Below the pieces are notes generated by a model. The model did not search any database, was not told the origin of the DNA, and saw nothing but the letters and a program-made list of their open reading frames with translations. Below, one piece after another: positions 7,488-15,900 of a stretch of 40,489 nt of DNA. The stretch comes from Bacteroidaceae bacterium. Lineage in GTDB: Bacteria; Bacteroidota; Bacteroidia; Bacteroidales; Bacteroidaceae. Positions within the stretch are counted from its first letter, which is position 1. The number at the start of each line of letters is the position of its first letter. The translations under genes were made by a program, and so were the position numbers. The stretch covers positions 1 to 40,489 of the forward strand of contig JAFZSP010000066.1 of NCBI GenBank assembly GCA_017619335.1. The letters run 5' to 3'.

Positions 7488-8510
7488 ATGAAAGAAATTG
7501 ATTGGGAAAACATCGGTTTCGGCTACATTCCGACCGACTACAATGTCCGTTGCGCCTATCGTGACGGAAAGTGGGGAGAGATAGAAGTAACCTCCTCCAC
7601 CATTATTAACATGAGTATTGCGGCCACCTGTCTCCACTATGGTCAGGAGGCTTTTGAAGGCCTGAAAGCCTATCGTTGTCCAGACGGCAAGGTTCGTATC
7701 TTCCGTCCCGAAGAGAATGCCGCCCGCCTGCAGGCCACTTGCCGCGGTCTGGTAATGCCGGAAATCTCGACAGAACGTTTTGTGGAAATGGTCAAAAAGG
7801 TGGTGCGACTCAATGAGCGCTTCATCCCGCCCTACGAGAGCGGTGCCACACTTTACATCCGTCCGTTGCTTATCGGGACGACTGCACAAGTGGGCGTGCA
7901 TCCCGCCAGTGAGTACCTCTTTGTGATCTTTGTCACTCCTGTGGGACCGTATTTCAAGGGCGGTTTTGCCACCAACCCATACGTCATCACTCGTGACTAC
8001 GACCGTTCTGCACCCCTCGGCACAGGCTGTTACAAGGTGGGAGGCAACTACGCTGCCAGCCTGCGTGCCAACCAGTGGGCACACGAGCAGGGCTATTCCT
8101 GTGAGTTCTATCTGGATGCCAAGGAGAAGAAGTACATCGACGAATGTGGTGCTGCTAACTTCTTCGGTATCAAGGACAATAGCTACATCACCCCACTCAG
8201 TCACAGCATCCTGCCTTCTGTCACCAACATGAGCCTCATGCAGTTGGCAGAGGATCTCGGAATGAAGGTGGAACGTCGTCAGATTCCGCTGGAAGAGCTC
8301 TCTACGTTTGAAGAAGCCGGAGCCTGCGGAACAGCTGCTGTCATCAGCCCCATCGAGCGCATTGACGATCCTCAGACAGGTCATAGCTACGTCTTCTCCA
8401 AAGACGGTAAGCCAGGTCCTGTCTCCTCCCGTCTCTTCCACAAGTTGGTGGATATCCAATATGGAGTTGAACCCGACATTCACGGCTGGACAAAGGTAGT
8501 GATTGAATGA
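7488..8510 (+). CDS. ilvE: Branched-chain amino acid aminotransferase
   Basis: The enzyme transfers the amino group between glutamate and the 2-keto acids of valine, leucine and isoleucine, using pyridoxal phosphate. The 340-residue protein is a class IV aminotransferase of the large (BCAT II-like) type. [14 protein letters not shown] is near residue 50, the PLP lysine is K183 in [12 protein letters not shown], and [22 protein letters not shown] and [15 protein letters not shown] are the typical C-terminal motifs. Its stop codon overlaps the start of trmB by 4 nt (ATGA), so the two are translationally coupled. No leader peptide or leucine/isoleucine attenuator was seen in the 95-nt upstream spacer. 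Confidence 0.95.
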   Translation: MKEIDWENIGFGYIPTDYNVRCAYRDGKWGEIEVTSSTIINMSIAATCLHYGQEAFEGLKAYRCPDGKVRIFRPEENAARLQATCRGLVMPEISTERFVEMVKKVVRLNERFIPPYESGATLYIRPLLIGTTAQVGVHPASEYLFVIFVTPVGPYFKGGFATNPYVITRDYDRSAPLGTGCYKVGGNYAASLRANQWAHEQGYSCEFYLDAKEKKYIDECGAANFFGIKDNSYITPLSHSILPSVTNMSLMQLAEDLGMKVERRQIPLEELSTFEEAGACGTAAVISPIERIDDPQTGHSYVFSKDGKPGPVSSRLFHKLVDIQYGVEPDIHGWTKVVIE

Positions 8511-9286
8511 GCAAGGGAAAATTGGCCAAATTTGCCGATATGGCAAGCTTCCCACACGTCTTCGAGTACCCCTTTTCGGTGGTCGAAGACGTGCCATTTC
8601 CCATGCGTGGTCTCTGGCGTGACCAATTCTTCAAGAACGACAATCCCATTGTACTGGAATTGGGCTGCGGACGGGGGGAGTATGCTGTGGGGCTGGCTCG
8701 ACGTTACCCTGAACGCAACTTCATCGGCGTGGATATCAAGGGAGCCCGCATGTGGAGCGGAGCCACAGAGTCCCTGAAGGAGGGACTGCAGAACGTGGCC
8801 TTCCTGCGCACAAACATCGAAATTATCGACCGCTTCTTTGCCCCTGGTGAAGTGCAAGAAATCTGGCTCACCTTCTCCGACCCACAAATGAAGAAAGCCA
8901 CCAAACGCCTCACTTCCACCTACTTCCTCCAGCGTTACCGCCATTTCCTCTCAGACAATGGACTCATTCATCTGAAAACTGACAGCAACTTTCTCTTCAC
9001 CTATACCAAATATGTGGTGGAGGAAAACCACTTGCCGATGGAAGTCTGTACAGAGGACCTTTATGGTAATGGTGTCAGCGGCATCGCCGCAGACAACACT
9101 GCTATCGACCTTTCCATCCGCACCTACTACGAACAGCAATGGCTCTCTCGCGGCATCACCATCAAATACATGCGCTTCCGACTTCCTGCAGAAGGCGACC
9201 TTGTGGAACCCGAAGTGGAGATAGAGATGGATGACTATCGCAGCTACAACCGCGAGAAACGCAGTACCCTAAAAACAAGCAAATAA
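8507..9286 (+). CDS. trmB: tRNA (guanine-46-N7)-methyltransferase
   Basis: TrmB uses S-adenosylmethionine to methylate N7 of G46 in the variable loop of tRNA. The 259-residue protein has the SAM-binding motif ELGCGRGEY at residues 51-59 and the acidic end of the second strand (GVDIKG). [15 protein letters not shown] is the TrmB signature, and [10 protein letters not shown] a conserved active-site segment. In most TrmB proteins the signature reads FPDPW; the SDPQ variant is seen in Bacteroidetes. The start ATG overlaps the ilvE stop. The basic C-terminal tail ([12 protein letters not shown]) could contact tRNA. Confidence 0.93.
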   Translation: MSKGKLAKFADMASFPHVFEYPFSVVEDVPFPMRGLWRDQFFKNDNPIVLELGCGRGEYAVGLARRYPERNFIGVDIKGARMWSGATESLKEGLQNVAFLRTNIEIIDRFFAPGEVQEIWLTFSDPQMKKATKRLTSTYFLQRYRHFLSDNGLIHLKTDSNFLFTYTKYVVEENHLPMEVCTEDLYGNGVSGIAADNTAIDLSIRTYYEQQWLSRGITIKYMRFRLPAEGDLVEPEVEIEMDDYRSYNREKRSTLKTSK

Positions 9287-9292
9287 ACCCGT

Positions 9293-9300
9293 TACGTTTG
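9293..9300 (+). promoter_or_regulatory. Candidate -7 element for the amylase-MATE pair
   Basis: TACGTTTG matches TAnnTTTG 34 nt before the amylase ATG, but no TTTG lies at -33. A GC-rich hairpin (about 9299-9322) lies between it and the start codon. Confidence 0.35.
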
Positions 9301-9334
9301 CGTTGGCTCTGCCGGCGCGCAATACCTAATCATT

Positions 9335-11122
9335 ATGAAACGTTTACTTCCCCTCTTCCTGGCCACCCTGTGCCTCACTACCGTTTTCATCCTCAGTTGC
9401 GGTTCGGATGACCCGCAGCCCAGTCCGAACACAGATTCCACGCCCACACCCACGGACACGACCTCAAAAGACCCATCATCCACGGATACGACCGCCTCGC
9501 AACCGGCTACAGTGGAAGGTTGGCCCGCAGCCTATAGCGGCGTTATGCTGCAAGGTTTCTACTGGGACGGTTTTGGTGATGCACAGTGGACACGCCTCGA
9601 AAAGCAGGCAGAAGAGTTGGCGCCCTATTTCTCACTCGTCTGGATTCCTCAGAGTGGTAATTGCGGTGGAACCTCCATGGGCTATGATGACCTTTATTGG
9701 TTTGATGATTACAATAGTTCCTTTGGTTCTGAGCAACAGCTCCGATCCCTTATTAAAACATTCAAGGACAAAGGTATAGGAACCATTGCCGATGTGGTTA
9801 TCAACCATCGTCGTAATGTCACCAACTGGGTGGATTTCCCCAAGGAGACCTACAAGGGAGTGACTTACGAGATGGTCTCTACTGACATCTGTGCCAATGA
9901 TGATGGTGGCAAGACCAAGACTTGGGCAACACAAAACGGCTACAGTCTCAGCTCCGCCAGCGACACAGGTGAAGGGTGGGACGGAATGCGTGACCTGGAT
10001 CACACCAGCACAAACGTCCAGACCATTGTCAAAGCCTATCTTGATTTCCTGCTCAACGAATTGGGATACGCGGGCTTCCGTTATGATATGGTAAAGGGAT
10101 ATGCTGGCAAATACACCAAGCTTTACAACGAGAGTTCCAAGCCTCAGTTCTCTGTGGGAGAGTGCTGGGACGGCACAGAAACCATCCGCAAGTGGATAGA
10201 TGCCACAGAGAAGACCAGTGCCGCCTTTGATTTCCAGTTCCGTTACACCGTTCGTAATGCTGTTAACGAAGGGAACTGGGTTCGTCTGGGACAAACTAAT
10301 GATGGCAATTACCCGCTCGTTTCGTCCTACTATCAGAATGGAACCTACCGTCAGTGGGCTGTCACCTTTGTGGAAAACCACGATACAGAATACCGTTCAG
10401 CCTCAGCACAGCAGGATCCTATCAAGAAAGATACCCTTGCTGCCAATGCCCATCTGTTGGCTTCACCGGGTACTCCCTGTGTTTTCCTGAAACACTGGAA
10501 GGCCTACAAACATGAGATTGCTCGTATGATTCAAGCCCGCAAAGTGGCTGAGATTCAGAATACCAGCACAACGACAGCGGTGGCAGCAGCTAAGGAGCAT
10601 TTTGCCTATATCGCCAATGGCGCCAAGGGAAAACTCCTCGTATGGCTCGGAGAGCAGAGCGGAGCAGCTTCTTCCACTGCTGCTAACGGCTTCACCTGCA
10701 TCCTTTCCGGGCAGAACTACAGCTATTGGTTGGAGAATGCGCTCGTCGGCACTTGGAATGCGCTGGCAGAACCCTCGTTCCCTGAAGACAAGGTGGAGAA
10801 AAAAGATATCACCATCTATCTGAAAGATCCAGGGTGGAGTAGCGTTTATTTCTATGCATGGGACGGCAACCTCTTCATCAACGATCAGTGGCCGGGTGTG
10901 AAGATTACCAGCACCAAGACCATCGGTGACACAAAGTATTACTATCGCACATTCAGGGTCTCTGCTGAAAGCAACTACTCAATGAACATTATCTTTGATC
11001 AGGGCCTGGATAAACAGCAGACTATAGATATCACGGGCATTACCTCTGACCGCTATTACGAAATTGCCACTGAAATGGATGGCAATAAGTTCACAGTCAA
11101 CGACATTACCCCCGCTGAATGA
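9335..11122 (+). CDS. Surface alpha-amylase lipoprotein (GH13 with C-terminal starch-binding module)
   Basis: The enzyme hydrolyses internal alpha-1,4 bonds of starch-like glucans. A lipoprotein signal ends at C22 (FILSC), and the residues after it (GSDD) resemble the acidic lipoprotein export signal of Bacteroidetes, implying surface exposure. A Pro/Thr/Ser/Asp-rich linker (about 27-58) precedes the GH13 barrel. Conserved regions are DVVINH (region I), GFRYDMVKGY with nucleophile D251, the acid/base E276 in VGECWDG, and D350 in VENHDTE. About residues 485-590 (KDITIYLKDPGWSSVYFYAW and following) look like a CBM26-type starch-binding domain. Its TGA overlaps the MATE start. No SusC/SusD pair is nearby. 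Confidence 0.93.
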   Translation: MKRLLPLFLATLCLTTVFILSCGSDDPQPSPNTDSTPTPTDTTSKDPSSTDTTASQPATVEGWPAAYSGVMLQGFYWDGFGDAQWTRLEKQAEELAPYFSLVWIPQSGNCGGTSMGYDDLYWFDDYNSSFGSEQQLRSLIKTFKDKGIGTIADVVINHRRNVTNWVDFPKETYKGVTYEMVSTDICANDDGGKTKTWATQNGYSLSSASDTGEGWDGMRDLDHTSTNVQTIVKAYLDFLLNELGYAGFRYDMVKGYAGKYTKLYNESSKPQFSVGECWDGTETIRKWIDATEKTSAAFDFQFRYTVRNAVNEGNWVRLGQTNDGNYPLVSSYYQNGTYRQWAVTFVENHDTEYRSASAQQDPIKKDTLAANAHLLASPGTPCVFLKHWKAYKHEIARMIQARKVAEIQNTSTTTAVAAAKEHFAYIANGAKGKLLVWLGEQSGAASSTAANGFTCILSGQNYSYWLENALVGTWNALAEPSFPEDKVEKKDITIYLKDPGWSSVYFYAWDGNLFINDQWPGVKITSTKTIGDTKYYYRTFRVSAESNYSMNIIFDQGLDKQQTIDITGITSDRYYEIATEMDGNKFTVNDITPAE

Positions 11123-12636
11123 ACCACGACCGCACACGTGAGCTCGGCACCAAGCCCATTGGCCAACTGCTGATGCAGTATGCTGTCCCTGCCATCATCG
11201 CGATGACGGCCTCCTCCTTATATAATATGGTGGACAGCATCTTCATCGGGCAGGGCGTGGGACCAATGGCCATTGCAGGACTCGCCATCACCTTTCCGCT
11301 GATGAACCTCAGTGCTGCCTTCGGTGCAATGGTGGGCGTGGGAGCCAGCACCATGATCAGTGTCCGTCTTGGGCAGAAGAACCGTGAGGCAGCACAGCAT
11401 TTCTTTGGCAACAGCATCACACTGAATGTGTTGATGGGACTGTTCTTTATGGTGGGGGTCTATGTGGTACTTGATCCCGTTCTCCGGTTCTTCGGAGCCT
11501 CGGACCAGACCTTGCCCTACGCCAGAGAATATATGGAGTGGATCCTCTTTGGAAACATCTTCACCCACCTGTATTTTGGTCTGAATGCCATCCTTCGTTC
11601 GGCTGGTCATCCACGTACTGCGATGTATGCCACCATCCTCACTGTGCTGCTCAATACTGCGCTGGATCCGCTGTTCATCTATGTCTTTGGTCTGGGCATT
11701 CGTGGTGCAGCAATGGCCACCGTGCTCTCTCAGTGTGTCTCGCTGTGCTGGCAGCTGTGGATATTCTCTCGCCCCTCGGAGGTTGTCTTCTTCCGTCGGG
11801 ACACTTGGCAGTTGCAGCGGCACATCGTGGGAGGCATCATTAGTATTGGCCTCTCACCCTTCATTATGAACGCCTGTTCCTGTCTGGTGGTGCTCTTAAT
11901 AAATAGAGGTATGGTGCAGTATGGGGGTGACTTGGCTGTGGGGGCCTATGGGATTGATAACCGTGTGCTTTTCCTTTTTGCCATGATTGTCATGGGCTTC
12001 AACCAAGGGATGCAACCCATTGCTGGTTACAACTATGGCGCCAAGCTACATCACCGTGTGCAGGAAGTGCTGTGGAAGACCATCGGCTACGCGACCATTG
12101 TCATGACTGTGGGCTTCATCGTGTGCGAACTTTTTGCCGAAACCATCGCACGAGCATTTACCACCGATGAAGAACTCATTGCCATCGCTGCCCATGGACT
12201 ACGCATTGATGTGGCACTCTTCCCCATCATTGGATTCCAAATGGTCACTGGCAACTTCTTCCAGAGTATAGAGCAGGCAGGCAAGAGCATTTATCTCTCC
12301 CTCACACGCCAACTCCTTTTTCTGGTCCCTTGCCTGATGATTCTTCCACGCTTTTGGGGACTGGACGGTGTGTGGATCTCATTGCCCGTCAGTGACGGAC
12401 TGGCTGCACTTAATGCCGCCGTGCTGCTATACTTCCAGATTCAGCAGTTCAAAAGCGTGGAGGGCGGTGCTTCTTCCACAGACGAGACTACTTCCCATAC
12501 ATTGTCAGAAGTCCATCACCATTTACTCCGCCTGCCCCATCGCATTCACTATTTTGCCATGAACAGAGTGGCTCCTTATATTCCTTTTTTCACTACTTTT
12601 CAGCATGAAGACCGTGAAAACGCCGAAAATGGCTAA
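11119..12636 (+). CDS. MATE family multidrug/metabolite efflux transporter
   Basis: This 505-residue inner-membrane protein has about 12 hydrophobic segments in two homologous halves. It shows MATE-type motifs such as PAIIAMTASSLYNMVDSIFIGQGVG near the N-terminus, GAMVGVGASTMISVRLGQKN, and MGFNQGMQPIAGYNYGAK in the second half. Transporters of this family export cationic drugs or metabolites using a Na+ or H+ gradient. The ATG overlaps the amylase stop codon by 4 nt, so translation is coupled to the amylase. The hydrophilic C-terminal tail (about 455-505) is longer than usual. An intrinsic terminator follows at 12661. Confidence 0.93.
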   Translation: MNHDRTRELGTKPIGQLLMQYAVPAIIAMTASSLYNMVDSIFIGQGVGPMAIAGLAITFPLMNLSAAFGAMVGVGASTMISVRLGQKNREAAQHFFGNSITLNVLMGLFFMVGVYVVLDPVLRFFGASDQTLPYAREYMEWILFGNIFTHLYFGLNAILRSAGHPRTAMYATILTVLLNTALDPLFIYVFGLGIRGAAMATVLSQCVSLCWQLWIFSRPSEVVFFRRDTWQLQRHIVGGIISIGLSPFIMNACSCLVVLLINRGMVQYGGDLAVGAYGIDNRVLFLFAMIVMGFNQGMQPIAGYNYGAKLHHRVQEVLWKTIGYATIVMTVGFIVCELFAETIARAFTTDEELIAIAAHGLRIDVALFPIIGFQMVTGNFFQSIEQAGKSIYLSLTRQLLFLVPCLMILPRFWGLDGVWISLPVSDGLAALNAAVLLYFQIQQFKSVEGGASSTDETTSHTLSEVHHHLLRLPHRIHYFAMNRVAPYIPFFTTFQHEDRENAENG

Positions 12637-12660
12637 ACAAGTGGAAAAGCAAGCATAGAA

Positions 12661-12706
12661 AAGGGGTGTAACAAGGCTTATTGAGCCGTTATAACCCCTT
12701 TTTTTA
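12661..12706 (+). terminator. Intrinsic terminator after the amylase-MATE operon
   Basis: AAGGGGT (12661-12667) pairs with ACCCCTT, TAAC with GTTA and GGCT with AGCC around a five-base loop. A run of seven T follows. It lies 24 nt after the MATE stop codon. Confidence 0.85.
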
Positions 12707-12746
12707 ATGAAAATGTCGTCTTTTTTAATAAAAAATGCCTATTTTT

Positions 12747-12777
12747 TTTGCGGTTAGAAAACATTTCGTTAATTTTG
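12747..12777 (+). promoter_or_regulatory. Strong Bacteroidetes-type promoter for the 1709-residue protein
   Basis: TTTG (12747-12750), 19 nt, then TAATTTTG (12770-12777) fits the consensus. The start near 12783 leaves an untranslated leader of about 125 nt, longer than for the other genes here, with an A/T-rich end before the ATG. Confidence 0.75.
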
Positions 12778-12910
12778 CCGCCGAATTGGGCTTATTATAC
12801 CCTTTCGTCAAACCCGCCAGAAGCTGTCTGTGAACGGCATAAGGCGTCCCAAAAGAGACTATAAAACAAATGTTTAACTAAATTTTATTAACTTTTTAAA
12901 TTCAATCCAA

Positions 12911-15900
12911 ATGAGAAAGCTTAGACTACTCTTTGCCAGCATGCTTGCTTTGCTGGCGTGGACTGGCGCCATGGCTCAGACAGAAGCTGAGGCTGACGCC
13001 GCGAATGCTGTCCTCAGGGATGGAAAGCGTTATACGATTTCCACCACGGATGACGGTACTAAGTATTACCTGACGACTGAAGGCTATCTGGTAACAGATT
13101 TCGAGGAAGCAGGTATTTTCACTTTCAAGAAGTGCCAGGCAAGTGGTACCTTCCTGCCCATTGGATGGCAGTGCACTGATGTGTTCTGGAGCAATCCTGC
13201 CCGCACCACCGACGAGTCTGGTAAGTTCGTGGCTGTCAACGATGGACGCATTCGCTACGACAAGGGCAATGGCGGCCGTCAGGACTGGGAGGCACAGGTT
13301 TACTACCTGCAGGGTGGCAAGTATGCTATCCGCACCACCAACGCCACCAACACCGATTGGCTGTGCGACTACTTCTGGACTGTTGACTACGACGAAAATG
13401 ACGACCTCGTAGGTTGGTATGTTCGTCCCCAAGAAGATGACAGCTATGACATCTTCATCTGGGAAGTTGAGGAGTATGTGGATCCCCGCATGCCTCTGTA
13501 TGACAAGGTTGTCACTTGGCTGCCCCGTCTGCAGGCTGCTACTGGTTACATCCAGGATGCTGCTCAGTTCAGCTGCAACGCCAAGGAGGAATCCGAAGGT
13601 TCCTATGAGGCTCTGATTGATGGTGATTACAGCTCATTCTTCCACTCTTCTTGGAGTGCTGCTGGTCCCGATGAGGATCACTACCTCCAGGTTGAACTGA
13701 CCGAGGCTGTTGACAAGTTCGTCCTCTATTTCAAGAAGCGTTCACAGAACAACAACAACCGTCCGACCATTATCAATATCCTTGGTAGCAACGACGGTAC
13801 AAACTTCGAGGAACTGGATGCTATTGAAGAAGGTCTGCCCACAGACGCTTCTGTCCTTGACTACTCTGCTGCTATCGAGCTGGATGCTCCTTATAAGTTC
13901 ATCCGTTTCAGCATCGCTGCCACCAACAATGGCGCCACACATGCTGAGAGTACTCACCCCTTCTTCACTTTCTCTGAGTTCTATCTCCTGCCTGACAATG
14001 AGATGACTAACACGGTGATGGAGTACACCCAGAACGTGAAGTCCTACACAGACATTGATGTCGCAGAAGACACTGAGGCCATCAATGCTATTGAGGCTCT
14101 GTTCGAAGCTGCTGAACTTCCTGTATTCTACAACAACGCTCTCGCTGCTATCGAAGATGGTGCAAGCTATCGTATCTTCGCTAACGTGAATGGCGTCAAG
14201 TACTATCTGACGAAGGACGGTGTCGTCACCACAGACGACAAGAAGGCTTCCACCTTTACATTTAATAAGGTAGCAGGTGTTGCCTACGAGTATGGCTTCG
14301 TTCTGGATAATGGCGGTGCCAACTGCTTCAGCAATCCTCTGAACACCAATGAGGAGAGCCTGTATTTGGGTTCCATCAACAACAATGGTACCAAGCGTGC
14401 TGACTGGGATGCTCAGGTATTCTTCCTCAACAACGCTGGTAAGTATGCAGTCCGCAGCACCAACGCAGCTCCCGCCACCAGTGGTTGGGGTTGGGTCGGC
14501 AGCGCCTATTGGACTGTTGAAGAGGTTGAAGGCGAGACCGTCGCTCAGTATTCTTGGGATCCCCAGTACCTCTTCGAGCTCGAAGGCTTCGTAGATCCTC
14601 GCGCTGAAGAGTTTGAGAAGATTAAGGATCTCCCCATCAAGATGCAGGAGATGACTGGTATCGTTGAGAACGCTTCTCAGTACATCAGTAACGCTAAGGA
14701 TCCTTCCGAGGGTTCATACGAGGCTCTGCTCGATGGTGACTATGCCACCTTCTTCCACTCCACATGGCATGCCAGCAACGATCCCGAGGAGGACCACTAC
14801 CTCCAGGCCGAGATTCCCGCAGGTGTGAAGAGCTTCTATATTTATTATAAGAAGCGCAGCCAAAACAACAATAACCGTCCGACCTCCATCCTCATCTCCG
14901 CCAGCAACAATGGTAAAGACTTCGAGGAGATCGACGCTATTGAAGAAGGTCTGCCCGTTGACGCTTCTGTTATCAGCTACACTTCCGACCTGATTGACCT
15001 CGGTAGCAAGTACAAGTACGTCCGCTTCACCATTCCTGAGACCAACAACGGTGCAAAGACTGGTGACCACGTCTTCTTCACCTTCTCCGAGTTCTATCTC
15101 CTCCCGGATACCAAACTGGTGCAGGAAGCTCTGCCGTTCTTGGCTGTTCAGGACTACACTGACCTCGGCTTCGACGACGGTGCCAAGATTGATGCTCTGC
15201 TCGAGAAGATTGCTGCTCTCTACAAGGAGGTGACCTATAAGGTTATCTACAACGATCAGGTGATTGCTACAGCCACCAAGCAGGATGTGATTGGCAAGAC
15301 TCCGTCACTCCCCGCTGAGCTGAACAACCCGTTCTTCGCCTATGTGCTTGACAAGGACGTCATCACAGAGAATACTGACCTCGTTTATGCTACCGCTTCT
15401 TGGGCTGGTCCCTTCGAGTTCTCCACTCCTGAAGAGATTGCTAACCTTGGCGGTAAGTGGTACAACATGACCATCCGTGGCAACTACTGGGTGGGCGTTG
15501 ATGCAACCGAGCCTTACTATCCGAACGCTGACAAGAATCTTGACAGCAACTTCAATCAGTGGGCATTCGTTGGTGACGCTGAGCACATCAGCATCTACAA
15601 CCGTGCTTATGGTAACACCGCAACACTGGCTGTCGATGGTGACAACGTCGTGATGCGTGAAGGCGAGCCTTACTTCTGGGAAATCTTCAGCCAGGCTGAT
15701 GGCTTCGTGCTCCGCGAGCCGGGCACAGACACCCGTTATGTCAACCAGAACGGTGGTGCTTCCGGTCCTCTGCAGTTCTGGAACAGTGGTAATGGCCGTA
15801 CCGACAACGGTTCCACCTTCCGTGTGAGCGCAGTTGAGGAAACTGAAATCGCTGAGGGCGAATACTTCTTCCTCAACCTTGGTTCCGGTCTCTATCTCGG

